Below, piece by piece: positions 47,337 through 58,768 of a stretch of 64,000 nt of DNA; positions within the stretch are counted from its first letter, which is position 1; every line of letters begins with the position of its first letter. Source of the stretch: Adiantum capillus-veneris (lineage: Eukaryota; Streptophyta; Polypodiopsida; Polypodiales; Pteridaceae). The stretch lies in assembly GCA_014529385.2 (NCBI GenBank), contig CM043950.1, forward strand, positions 158,077,545-158,141,544, written 5' to 3'. A program made the position numbers and the translations under genes. The notes beneath the pieces were generated by a model. That model ran no database searches and was not told where the DNA came from. It was given only the letters and a program-made list of their open reading frames with translations.

Positions 47337-47945
47337 GCAACAATGGCGATCCGCTCGTCAATACGACAAGCCATAAATCTTACCCACAACACTTGTGGGC
47401 AAGCTCTATGGCTTTCCGTATTGCCAACGGCTCGCCATTGTGTTGTTTATATGTCCACAAGCGTTTTCAAGTCCTAAAATAGCACCATGGCGAGCCATTT
47501 GGCAGTATGGCAAGCGGCTATAGATCTTGCTTACAATGCATATGCATTGTGGGCAAGCTTTATGGCTTGTCGTATTGCCAAACGGCTCGCCATCGTGTTG
47601 TCTATATGTTTGCGAGCCATTTTCAAGCGCTAATATTACATCGTGCCCCTAAAAACAACACAATGGCGATCCGTTTGGCAATACGGCAAGCCATAAAGCT
47701 TGCCCACAAGGCTAATGCATTGTGGGAAAGCTCTATGGCTTGCCATATTGCCAACGGCTTGCCATTGTATTGTCTATATGTCTGCGAGCAGTTTTCAGGC
47801 CATAAAATCGTTTCGCAACTCTAAAAACAACACAATGGTGAGCCGTTTGCCAAATTGGCAAGCCATAGAGCTTGCCCACATCGCATATGCATTGTGGGTA
47901 AGCTGTATGGCTTGTATTTTTGCTAAACTCTTCAACATTGTGTTG
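47337..47945. repeat. Tandem array of four long hairpins (~110-118 nt each)
   Basis: Units at 47,337-47,445, 47,483-47,600, 47,656-47,772 and 47,828-47,945. Each has a left arm of the form CAACACAATGGCGATCCG...GCCATAAAGCTTGCCCACAA and a right arm that is its inverse complement, CTTGTGGGCAAGCTCTATGG...CGGCTCGCCATTGTGTTG, with arms of about 50 nt and a short TGCATATGCA-type centre. Spacers of about 37-55 bp share TCTATATGT and TTTTCAAG. Units 2-4 are 172-173 bp apart. The hairpins lie in the transposase leader of CACTA element 3. Confidence 0.9.
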
Positions 47946-47997
47946 TTTTTATGTTAGGTTAGGTTTAGGTTATATGCTAGGTGAGATTATAGGTTAG

Positions 47998-48975
47998 GTT
48001 AGAGCTATCGATGGCATAATAGTCGAAAAAATACAAACGGACTTCGAATATGATTTATGTACTTCTAAAAATGAAAACGGACTTCGGTTAGGTTAGGTTA
48101 TAGGTTAGGTAGATGTGATAAGTTAGGTTACATTAAGTTAAGTTAGGTATAGGTTTTATGTTAGGCATAACGATTATAGGTTAGGCATAACGATTATAGG
48201 TTAGGTTAGAGCTAGCGTCAAATTAATAGTAGAAAAACACAATCGGACTTTGAAGATGACTCGTATACTTCTAAAAATGCAAACGGACTTCGGTTAGGTT
48301 AGGCTATAGGTTACATAGACGTTATAAGTTAGGTTAGGTATAGGTTTTACGTTAGGTTAGATTATAGGTTATGCATAACGACTATAGGTTAGGTTAGAGC
48401 TAGCATCAAACTAATAATAGAAAAAATACAATCGGACTTTGAAAATGACTCCTGTACTTCTAAAAACGTAAACGGACTTCGGTTAGGTTAGGTAGATGTT
48501 ATAAGTTACATTACATTAAATTAAGTTAGGTATAGGTTTTACGTTAGGTTAGATTATAGGTTACGCATAACAATTATAGGTTAGGTTAGAGCTAGCGTCA
48601 AATTAATAGTAGAAAAAATGCAATCTAACTTCGAAGATGACTCGTGTACTTCTAAAAACGCAAACGGACTGCGGTTAGGTTATGTTATAGGTTAGAATTA
48701 GGTTATAAGTTAGGTTAGGGTTATGCTATAGGTTAGGTTAGATTATAGGTTAGGTTAGAGCTAGTGTCAAATTAATAGTAGAAAAAACGCAATCAAACTT
48801 CAAAAGTGCACACAGACTTCAATAACCTTAATATATAGTCATTGAACAATAAAGACGAGATTATTACCCTGTGGTCCTAATCTCCGTGCACCTCTAGATC
48901 GAGGTGTGCGAGGATCGGGCCACGCTAGAGAATGTGAGGTTGTTAGAGATAGCAAAAAATAGTTGAAAAAATGCA
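47998..48975. repeat. ~190-bp minisatellite, about five copies
   Basis: The phrase GTTAGAGCTAGCGTCAAATT...AGAAAAAACACAATCGGAC recurs at 47,998, 48,205, 48,393, 48,585 and 48,754, with a degenerate copy near 48,950. Copies are separated by TTAGGTTA-type sequence. Confidence 0.85.
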
Positions 48976-49130
48976 ATTGGACTTCAAAAGTGCACACAGA
49001 CTTCAAGAACTTTAATATATATTCATTGACCAATAAAGACGAGATTATTACTCTATGGTCCTAATCTCCGTGCACCTCTAGACCGAGGTGTGTGGGGATC
49101 GGGCCTGGCTAGAGAATGTGAGGTTGTTAA
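48838..49130 (+). promoter_or_regulatory. Duplicated conserved leader block ahead of transposase 3
   Basis: Two copies (48,838-48,925 and 49,018-49,130) of the block seen at 41,630-41,740, each with CGTGCACCTCTAGA and GAGAATGTGAGG. The second ends about 80 bp before the transposase ATG. Confidence 0.55.
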
Positions 49131-49210
49131 AGCTTGTCATGTACTTAGTAGTGTGTAGTTATAACAACTAGAGTGTTTTAATTATTTGTTGCATCATTGG
49201 TAGATAAAGT

Positions 49211-52200
49211 ATGGATGATAGGATGGCGTGTCCTTGTGCGCATTGCAAGCATCAGATCTTTCGAAAACAAAAAATCTGCGACCAACACATATCCAATCAC
49301 GGTCTCTTTTTGATAGAGCAAGTACAAGACCTATGTTATCGATCTCATGGTCTAGAGATTGAAGGTGAAAGTCCGCAAGTAGATATTTCTCCAACATCAT
49401 CCCAGAGAAGAAGATTTTCAAACGAGCAGCCATCAACTAAGTCCTCCAAACTAATACATGAAGCGGCATTTCAAGAAGTAAAGATGGAGCAGATGTTGGA
49501 CGCATTCTTTGACATGGATTCCAACATAGAATGCGACAACATTGAATGCAATACTGTGGACCAACCTCAGCCATCCCATTCACATTGACGGCATGATAGC
49601 AACGATGAGGAGGGCGAGATGATGCAATGTCTTGCACGAATGCTGCTCTACATTGGTGCAAAAATCTCGGTTCTCCATACCACATTGGCAATGCTTAATT
49701 TGCAGTCTATCTACAATTGGTCTGACGCCCGAGTCACAGAGCTTTTCAGGTAAACATATTTATCCTAAGCATGGTAAAGTGCAAATTACAGTTCATATAA
49801 AGTGATCAAAGGCCTGACTTGTTCATGTAACGTCAGGTTGCTGAATGAGCAAATCTTGCCAGAAGCGAGTCACATGCCCCCTACCCGTCCAGCCACTAAA
49901 AAGCTTCTTACTAATTTGGGCTTGGATTATCAAAAAATTCATGCATGACCTAATGATTGTATACTTTTTTGCAATGAGTATGCAAACCTGGAACAATGTC
50001 CCAATTGTGGATCAAACAGGTACAAGGAGGATACACAAGAAAAATTTATCCCTGCAAAGGTCCTTCAACACTTTCCTATCATTCCAAGAATAAAGAGCAT
50101 GTTCAAGTGCAAGTCCATAGCCACTTTGATGACATGGCACTCAAATACTAGATCGACAAATGATGTTATGCGGGTACCTGTTGACTCTCGTGCATGGAAG
50201 CACATAGATTAAAGGTGGCCTACATTTAAGAACGAGCCTCGATGTATCCGCTTTGGTCTGGCAATGGACGGAGTAAACCCATTCGGATTACGGAGTTTGT
50301 CATGGAGCACGTGGCCTATTTGTCTGGTTAATTATAATCTTCCACCATGGCTCGCTATCAAGAAGGGCCATCTGTTGTTGTCATTGATCATCCCAAGAAA
50401 GTACAAAGCAAAAAACATGGACAGGGAATCGATGTGGTTGATATGTCCCAACCAATCGGATGACAGAATGTACATGTGCAAGGAAATCTTATGTGGACCA
50501 TGCATGATTGTCCAGGCTTCGGTGAGTGCTCAGGTAAGTGCCTTTAAAACCCTCACATGCATGTGATTCATGGCTATGTCAACGCTTTTAAATATTAATA
50601 TGTGATGTTTCAGGCTTGAGTTACTCGGGCAATCATGCATGTCCGAAATGTGGTCCTCGACTTGGCTTCCGCCGCTCTGAGCATTTGAGCAAGACAATTT
50701 ACAAGGATGGTAGATTTTTGCTTGAAGGACATGAGCTACGTGGACCAAACATATGCAAATATGACATGCATCCACTGAAAGCGAGCGATTGGAAAAACAT
50801 GTGGCTGGAGATGGGAGATTGGATGCCACCTGGAATGAAAAGACTTTCTATTTTCCATGATCTCCCGTACTGGAGTGACCTGCTGATTAATCATTTTCTG
50901 GACCCAATACACATCTTCAAGAATGTGGGGGAGATCATCCGGAAGTCCATCACTGGAAAATGCGAGAGCAAGGCCCAAAGAGATGACTGCAGGCTGTGGG
51001 TCGAATGCCAGAGATGTGGCCTCGACTTAAACCCAATGGAAAGTGGTCTATACCAAAAGGTCCATGGGTTCTGAGTCGCGCAGAAGAGCAACAAGTGAAG
51101 AAGACAAGATCTTCATTCAAGACTCCCATAGGGTGCATGCGATGTTTGAAAACGGCTTTTACAAGAGATGACAATCTCAGTGGTCTTAAGTCCCACGATT
51201 GGCACAAATTTTTACAGTTCATCTTACCAATTTCCATAAAGGGTTGTTTGACAAATGACATTAGAAGAACAATCTACAAAATCAGTGAGTTGGTACGCTG
51301 GATCAGTTCAAAAGAGATAAGAGAAGACAACATCGATGCAACATGTTTAAATGCTATTGAAGCAGTGTGCATGGTGGAGAAGTACTTTCCAACAAACATT
51401 CGTACCATCCAAATGCATGTACTTGTGCATGTGGTCGATGAAGTTGCAGTTGCTGGGGTGGTCCATAGCAGGTGGATGTTCTTCTTGGAGAGATTTATGA
51501 AGACTTTAAAGGGGTTTGTTTGTCAAAGAGCTCGCCTGAGGGTAGCATGGACGAAGGATGGCTTGTACAAGAGTCTCTTGTCCTCATCAGTGAATTTTTG
51601 GTCTCAATTGATCCAGAGATGCCTCGAATGTGGACTACTGAGGTCAACGTCAAGGGTGACAGGGGACGAGTTGCAGGGACAAGGCATCATTAGGAAGATG
51701 GACATCACAATGCGAGAAAAGGTTATGAGATTTTGCCTTCTCAACTCAGACATCATGCAAAAGTGGCTAGAGAGGCACGAAGGGGAAAAGCAACAATGTT
51801 TGACAGATCGCCTTCAATTCAAGAGCAATTGTGCAACTAGAAACCTTCCTTTTCCAGATCATCTTCAAAAATTGCCTGACTTTCCAACTGGGTGGTGGTT
51901 AGATGCGACACTCTCAGAGGCAAAGAGGACTGGAGTGTTGATTATTGAAGAGGAAGAGGAGATGTCAAGGGGTTGCGATTGGCATGTACATTTCACAACT
52001 TCCTTTTTGATCTCCACATGCAAATTAATTTTCTTTAATAACTTTTAGTCTGTTTCAATTTTGTGGCTGCAGTATCACAAATATGGAGCTTTGTGGTCGC
52101 ATGGGAAGCACTTCAGAGTGCAACGGATCGACGAACAAAGGGTCACTTTCAATAGTGGTGTTGGGCAAGCTTCGTCCAAGAAAGTAGGAGTAGTGCCAGG

Positions 52201-52388
52201 GATGAGAATACAGAGACTAGCCAGCTTGAATACTTTAACTACATCCAAGACATCTTGAAGATTAGCTTTAGAAAGTTTGATATGTTGATCTTTGATGTCA
52301 AGTGGTTCAAAGTTATTACCAAGGACCCTAATGCAACTGTGCGCAAAGACAAGAGTGGATGGATTCAAGTGAACTCTAGGTGGTGTTA
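49211..52388 (+). pseudogene. TNP2-type CACTA transposase 3 (heavily mutated)
   Basis: Exons are about 49,211-49,749, 49,837-50,532, 50,614 to about 51,985, and 52,073-52,388. ATG 49,211 starts MDDRMACPCAHCKH. Family blocks seen: LQHFPIIPRIKSMF, LAMDGVNPFGLRS, YWSDLLINHFLDPIHIFKN, SHDWHKFLQFILPISIKGC, SRWMFFLERFMKTLKGFVC, and GKHFRVQRIDEQR. Lesions: stops at 49,586 (TGA), within IHA[stop]PNDC near 49,945, and HID[stop]RWP near 50,210; a deletion after KAKNMD near 50,420 that removes the VYLxPLLEEL block; frameshifts near 50,990, 51,535 and 52,200. The introns present in the other two copies between HDWHK..Q and FxLPI are absent here. Confidence 0.9.
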
Positions 52389-52390
52389 GG

Positions 52391-53448
52391 AGTTTTTGAA
52401 AGAAGGGATTGTGCATATGTACATACACATGCATGGTGCATTGAATAAAGGATTGCCCATTTTCCAGAGCCAGGTGGTTACGTGGGGCCCACATGTGTAC
52501 AGGTAGGACAGCATGTACATAGTGCATCGATTTTCATCGTCACCAGTATCAGTGTGTTTTTTTAATAATAATGAGGAGTTGGTAGCATGTAAAACTTCTC
52601 GAGGAAGCTATCCGCGGGCTGATGCCATGAGGTAAGCAGGTGCGTCAGATGGCATCCAGTGGCGTCAGGAGGTCGAATGGGGTCAATATTTGCACGTGGA
52701 TAAGTACGGACACAACGTGGGTGTTTTCTTCTGATAATTATGCAAAAAGGTCATCATGATAACTGTATCTAGGGTCCACTTCACGTGGTGGTGGGATGCA
52801 TTATTGGAAAAAGTTGAGTGCCAGGTGTGCGGATGGATGCAGCAGGGTGACAACTATGCACTGCGAGGCCACTTTTTGGCATGTTCGGGGTCCGTTTGAG
52901 GTCAACTAAAAGGCCAAAGGTACCCAAGTAATAAAGCTAAGTGTGGTAACTGAAAAACCTGAGAGAAGACCATAAAAAATGTGGAGGGAAGAGGAGGAAC
53001 AACCGCAACTGTGTTTTTGCTATTTTTGGAGCCTGTTTTGGCCATAAACTGCTTATCCGAGGTCGGATTTGAGCACTTTGACATTGTAGTCTGGGGTTTT
53101 GGGCCGTTCTGGACATGATGGTGCTTTCCATTTTGCCAAATTACTCAATTTTTTTATGTTGTTTTGGCTGTGTAAGTTTCTCCTATGAGGGAAGCCTCTG
53201 CTCCAATTTGTGATTGTATCTGGTATATTTTACCCATATTGTGTGAGCTATTTGCCCCATTGGTGTTGTCCCAAGCTCAATTCCATCTAAACATCATAAA
53301 TTATTCTCTTTTGAGCTGAGTTTTTTGGATGTGTGTGTGTGTGTCTCTCTTTGTGTGGAGTGGGAAAATGGGTAGTCTCTCTCCTCTCACTCCATCGGTG
53401 TGTTCCCTGTCTCAACCAGGTGGGTTGTGTAAGCCGAGTGTTGCCCCA

Positions 53449-53492
<44 letters not shown>

Positions 53493-54346
53493 CATCCCAA
53501 GAGTGTGTGTTGGGTGATCATAGAGGTGTTGTGTGTGTTTCCATCCCGCTCACATTCTTTTGGTGCCCCCATGGAGGATCTTGTTTGAGTACCTTCAGCT
53601 TCGGGATTGCAGGTTACAGAGGTAGATACAGGTGATTCACACAGGTATAGGTAGCTGAAGTAGAGTGATATACTGGCAGCGGAGTCACTTGTAGTTGTCG
53701 TGCGTATGCATCATTTGGCGCCTGTTTGAGTGCATTGTCTGGTATTGTACGTACTTGTGGATACTGCCATTCTACGCCTTTGTGGATCCATACTTGGTTT
53801 TATTGGGCAGTCCTAGCCATTTGTGAGACTTGGTCTGGAAAATAGTCATTTCTGAGACTTGACTATACAAGATTTGCATAAGCTTTTGTGAGAGGGTTGA
53901 TAGCGTGAGGTTTTATTGACCTGGGGGATTCTCAAATTTGAGATCCTTTCGATGATACAGGTGGCTGGAGAACCCTTTTTGTGACCTCGCCATAGGCTAT
54001 GTACTAGTGATTCCTACTTGATGCTTGAGTTCTATTGTTGGCAAGTTATGCATACATATACAGTCTATATTTTGGGTTCTTACTGCTCTAGTTAAGGGGA
54101 AACTCTGCCAAAAATTTTCCAAGTTGTGATGGCTGGTTTTTTGGTCCTTTGAGCCATTTATGTTGTTATGCTGCTGAAATTCTCAAAAAATCAGAGGATA
54201 AGTCAGGTGTGCCTTCTTGGGAGCTGCATAGTTGGCTTTAATGGATGATCAAAATGGACCTCAATTCACTCCTTTTCATTTAACACAAAGAATCCAAATA
54301 AATGTTCATGTGTCTAAGAAGATTTTTTTCCAGCAGCGCATAGTCT
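52391..54346. other. Gypsy-LTR-like fragment with PBS; no gene
   Basis: A (TG)n tract at 53,449-53,491 is followed by CGCTCACATTCTT and TGGTGCCCCCATGGAGG (53,561), matching the LTR end and PBS at 56,431-56,460. The following CTTGTTTGAGTACCTTCAG also resembles the sequence after that PBS. So the 3' part of an LTR and the start of an interior from the same family lie here, cut at 54,346 by the next element. The rest shows no coding motif. Confidence 0.5.
53449..53491. repeat. (TG)n microsatellite
   Basis: About 20 units. Equivalent tracts occur in both LTRs of the element at 54,347-61,103. Confidence 0.95.
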
Positions 54347-54661
54347 TGATAGCCGATTTTTGGAAATCAAGAAAAAAAAGAAAAAAAGAATATCTTTCCT
54401 CTGCCTAAAGCCTTGGCGACACTGTCGGAAGGCTCGGAAATGCCCTGGTCAACCTCACGCCCTAGCTTTTACTGGCATGGCCTCGTCACATGGCCCCCCT
54501 CACTTGGCCAGCCTTATCACCTTCATGCCCTCGCTCGTCCATACCCGAGCCTAGCGGGCCTCATACCTCACCCCTCCCACTTCCCTCTCGTCCACACCCC
54601 CTCAGTTTTACTCTCCCCTCCCTCTCTCTCCCTCTTGTTTTATTTCCCTAGAGGGACGCCC

Positions 54662-54722
<61 letters not shown>

Positions 54723-54828
54723 GGTTCAAGCCTGTGCAGGAGCAGATACAAACATATATATCTCTCTCTCTTATCCACACCCACACACACTCACTCCCTC
54801 ACCTTCTCCCTCCCTCGCCACCTCACCC

Positions 54829-54878
<50 letters not shown>

Positions 54879-56243
54879 CTCTCAGCCCGAAGGCACATAG
54901 CCAATCAACAGGAGCACTCTCTCTCTAACACACACATACACCCTCACACTCCCGCTGTTCTCTCTCAGCTCTCTCTCTCTCGCAGGCCTGTGTAGTTGCA
55001 GTAGGGTAACATAAATTCTCTCTCTCTCTATCACACACACACACCCTTGTCATAACACACACACACACACACACACACACCATCTCACCCTCACTCACAC
55101 ACCCTCCTCACGCCATCTCTATAGCAGGAATCACGTAGAAGAAAAAAACCATAATATATATATATATAATATATATATTTATATATATTTATATATATTC
55201 TTTAACTTATACCCCCTCGTTCCCACGCACACCTTGCCATATACACCTACACACCTATACACTCACACACACCCGATCCATACATATAGACACAATCCCG
55301 AACAATGTGTGCACACACTCACAATGTTTTTTATAAATAAATTAAAAAAAAATACATACATACACGCACGAGTATAAATACACACATACACACGCACGCC
55401 ATACGCACCCACCAAAACTGAAATAAAAAAACCGAAGGACATCGATGTCATCAACAAAAAGAAAGGGGACGGCCAAGACGCGCGTCGCCGACACCAAAAC
55501 AAGCAAAGGCACCGAAGGCATGCCCCAACCAACCCCGAAAATGATGAATGCGCTACACCGACGCACCAGCTAGGCTGCTATTCACTAGCATGGCATCCAT
55601 GATGCCCTCTTCAGTAAAATCCGTAGGTTGTCGTCATTTTTCCAGTTTCAAACCAAATCTTGTAAAAAATCCCAATTTTGTAAATTCTCATCTCTCTAGG
55701 TGATGGTCGCAAAGGCCCACCTAGAGGTTTTCCTTTATAATATTTCCCAAGACAAAGCAAGGGTCAACCACCCAAGGCCCACTGCCTTCCTTTGTCTCCC
55801 CTGATTAGATTACCCTAATCTAATCATATGACCCTAATCTAAAGCAGCCAGCACCTATAAAAAGGCACTGAGAGGTCACTATCGGGGGGGGGGGGCAAGC
55901 TCATCAGAGGTCAGCATTTGGTAGTATTTTGGTGGGAGGGATTGGCAACATTTGCATCACAAGAGGGGGGACTTAGTGTAGCGATTTTCTTTGGAAATTT
56001 GCACGATGTAAAAGAAGCTATGTCTACATCTTGACTCCAATGGTCGATGCACACACATTCATGTTAGCAAGGTTTTCATGTCGGTGAGTCATCTCTAGAG
56101 AACGCACCGGTAGGCTCACCATCTCTCCCTTTATCTCTCTATCACTATGATTTCCACCTCGCTGAAAATAAGGTTTCTGTAAATATTGCAAGAAAATAAT
56201 TCTCCCTCACACCCCCGAGGGTTTTCATCACCTGTCATTTTCT

Positions 56244-56283
<40 letters not shown>

Positions 56284-56439
56284 AGAGTCCGTGATATTTC
56301 AAATCACCGTTGTCTACGTCCTAGCCACTCAAAGTTAGGTGGTGCCCCCAGTTCGCTTCACCGTGACCGGGTTGCGACATGCATCGACTCCCGGTGTTTT
56401 CAAGGCCGTCACGGTCCGTGTCACGCTTTGCGCTCGTCA
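54347..56439 (+). repeat. 5' LTR (2.1 kb)
   Basis: It shares about 340 bp at the start and 270 bp at the end with the other LTR. It has about 1 kb extra (roughly 55.1-56.1 kb). This extra part contains a good TATA box (CACCTATAAAAAGGCACT, 55,852-55,869), so either it is an insertion or the shorter LTR lost it. (CT)n tracts are at 54,664-54,720 and 54,832-54,875. Confidence 0.8.
55854..55863 (+). promoter_or_regulatory. TATA box in the 5' LTR
   Basis: CTATAAAAAG in a plant-consensus context, followed about 30 bp later by a G run and a purine-rich leader. It is missing from the 3' LTR copy. Confidence 0.5.
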
Positions 56440-56441
56440 TT

Positions 56442-56455
56442 TGGTGCCCCCACAG
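56442..56455 (+). other. PBS-like site
   Basis: TGGTGCCCCCACAG begins two bases after the LTR. The same ten bases occur at 53,561 in the same context. The initial TGG pairs with tRNA CCA; I do not assign the tRNA. Confidence 0.55.
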
Positions 56456-56514
56456 AGGAGGGCTTCTTGGAAACCCTCAGTTTACAATGCTGAAAACAAC
56501 ACACATCATCAATC

Positions 56515-56748
56515 ATGGATGAATGGCTGAAAGAATTCTCTAACTAGAGAACGGAGGAGGAGGAGACTGGAGAAGCACTGGCCGCCTTCATCGAAGTGCT
56601 GCTCCCAGAATACACCATCGTAAATGTCCAAGAGGTAAATTCGCCATCTCGTAGTGCTCGTGCTAACCGCAAATTGAGAGCATCAGGTGGGAAGGCTTTG
56701 AAGTGCCATCACTGCTATCAACCAAAGCATTTTGTCAATGAGTGCTGA
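56515..56748 (+). pseudogene. Small frame with a CCHC zinc knuckle
   Basis: ATG 56,515, 77 codons to a stop at 56,746, with one internal TAG at 56,545. It is rich in Glu early (RTEEEETGEALAAF) and ends with CHHCYQPKHFVNEC, exact CX2CX4HX4C spacing, immediately before the stop. A nucleocapsid-type knuckle in front of gag is unusual. It may be a leftover gag end from another element or a small extra frame of this family. Confidence 0.45.
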
Positions 56749-57463
56749 TAGAGGAAGTGAAGAAAGAACGGTGAGTTTTGCTTTTGGAAATTGCGGCACT
56801 CTCACGACAGTCAGATTTTCTGTAGCACCAAGTGTTTTCTCTCTAATGGTTCAAGAGGAGTCGTCAACTACATCAACCACAAAGTCTAAGTCTGAAACCC
56901 TAAAGCATTTGGTGGACGCAAGTGGGCCTACATTCTATCTAGGCTTGGAGATTTCAAATGAAGTTCGACCACCCAAGCGCCGTCGCCGCGTGCAGAATGG
57001 AAAGCTGATTGAGGTAGACTCTTCTCACCCAGTCTGCTTTGAACCTAATGTGGAGGATTGTGCGGACTTCTACAAGAGGTAGAAGCATGTGGTGAAGGTG
57101 TCACCTCGTCAACACCTGAGGTACGTAACCCTAGTGGTCAAGATCCTTACCCTACACCCGACAAGGATAATAACAATAGGCCAGAAGTATTTCCTTTCCG
57201 TTTCTTGCAACACATGCATTGATATTCTACCAGCAAAAGATTGTTTTCCTATTCGGAGCCGAGATGCTTGATGAAATCCTGAGATCTCCACGTCCCATCG
57301 TCTTGTCCCTTCTGGATTACTACCACTCTTTGGATCTAGCTTTGCGATCCATTCTTTATCCTATTTTAATCTATCCACCCAACCCTGTAAAAAGCCGCTA
57401 TGAGCCGCTAGTGTCATTAATGTTTTTTTTTATAAAAAGTTTGTAATTTCCTAAGTTACTACC

Positions 57464-58619
57464 ATGGCAAGTGTTTCTTTCCCCACGTTCAGTGGAAAGA
57501 AAGGAGAAGACATCACCACCAACTTTCTGGATGATTTTGACATCGCTTGTGTGGTTTCCAACAAGGATGACGATGCCTCACGGCTACAAATTTTTCCTCT
57601 ACTGATGAAAGTAGAGGCCAAGTCTTGGTACAATGCTTTGCCCCAAGCTACCAAAAATGCATGGGATGTACTACGTGCTGCCTTTGTGAAGAGGTTTGGT
57701 GGAGGCACAACCTCAGAAAAGCTATGGCAACTCTACTGACGGAATTAGAGTAGGGAGGTCTGCTAGGGTATGCCACCTACGAGTCCAAGTTTGTGGATTT
57801 GTGGGAGAGATGGGTTGCCTCATTGGAGGAAGGTGAAGGAGCACCTAATTTCTTGAAGAAGGACTGTTTCATTGCTGGCCTGTGGTCTCCGCTTGAGGAG
57901 AAGGTAAAGGGAAGGTTTCCTGCAACATATGAGTTGGCAGTGGAAGTAGCCCGCCTTAAAGACGAAGCTGCACATGCAAGCAAGAGTCAACGAGTCAGAG
58001 GAATCGAGCTCAGTCCGACTAACCCCAGTGACTGCAACAACCGTTCATAGAGACCAACCATAAGAGGCATCAGAAGAGCAACAAGACTTGTTGAGTCGCA
58101 TCATTACCCAACTTGAGATTTTATCCGTGCATCTTGCAGCAAGGGCATGCACCTGTGAGAAATCCAGAACAAGGGAGAGGACAACAAAGGCAAAACCAAG
58201 AGCACCACTGCTATAATTGCGGGAAAGACGGCCATGGCATGTATTACTGCCCACATCCGAGAAGACATAATTTCAATAGAGGAGGAAGACAGAATCAGAT
58301 TTCTCCACCAAGGACAAGATCACCGCCGCCCAGGCAACCAATCTCACCTGTTCAAATCCCACCACAAGCCATGCAACCACAGCTAGTCCCACCAGTTCAA
58401 GTCCTACAGCCACCGATGCAACCACTTCCACAATCACCACTTACACTCATCCTACACCCACCACCAATTGGTACCCGCACACCAAGTATCATTGGTCTTG
58501 CAGAAGAGGTCAAGATGAAGATAACAGAAGAAGGATCAAGCGAGAAATTTGTTCAAAGGACTAAAGCAGTGAAACAAGAGGTTAAAGAATCAAAAGATGC
58601 TACCCAGTGGGGGAGGTAA
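57464..58619 (+). pseudogene. Ty3/gypsy-type gag with zinc knuckle (broken)
   Basis: ATG 57,464 begins MASVSFPTFSGKKGEDITTN. Capsid landmarks of the Retrotrans_gag family follow: FLDDFDIACVV, RLQIFPLLMKVEAKSWYNAL, AWDVLRAAFVKRFGG. A frameshift near 57,722 and a TAG near 57,752 interrupt it, then the frame at 57,793-58,050 continues with LWERWVASLEEGEGAPNFL and KKDCFIAGLWSPLEEKVKGR. After another change the 58,113-58,619 frame carries CYNCGKDGHGMYYC (CX2CX4HX4C) and a long Pro/Gln-rich tail. Gag forms the particle that packages the element RNA. Protease does not follow, unlike in autonomous gypsy elements. The closest visible relative is the gag at 61,330. Confidence 0.85.
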
Positions 58620-58768
58620 GTCAAGAAAATTGTGTTACAAATGTGAGTACATCTTTAACCCTGTATGAAATAGGCACCAAAGAGATCAATCAATGTCATT
58701 GGGCAGTAAGGGTAAGAAGGTGTAGAGTGTTGATCAGGCCTCGTTAGAGTAAGAGGAATGCAAAGGGC

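Larger units (their letters stand above)
46235..52390 (+). mobile_element. CACTA element 3, 3' terminus not found
   Basis: The left terminus CACTACAAGAGGTCACTTGA shares its first 12 bases with the right terminus of CACTA element 2, so they belong to related families. It is preceded by CAG. CCGACG-type subterminal motifs follow to about 46,460. Then come a leader with TTAGG-type repeats, a hairpin array and a minisatellite, and a TNP2 pseudogene (49,211-52,388). After about 52,390 I see neither subterminal motifs nor a TAGTG terminus, so the 3' end is probably deleted. No TNPA gene is present. Confidence 0.8.

Noticed and set aside
46985-48800. (TTAGG)n-like tracts, which resemble an arthropod-type telomere repeat
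   Set aside because: The repeats are short, constantly interrupted, and mixed with TTAAGTTA and unique phrases. They lie inside a CACTA leader, and the inverse form occurs in CACTA element 2. This is not a telomere or interstitial telomere array.
52800-52900. CQVCG...H...C pattern that might be a zinc finger
   Set aside because: The spacing fits neither a CCHC knuckle nor a BED finger well and the frame has no other family residues.
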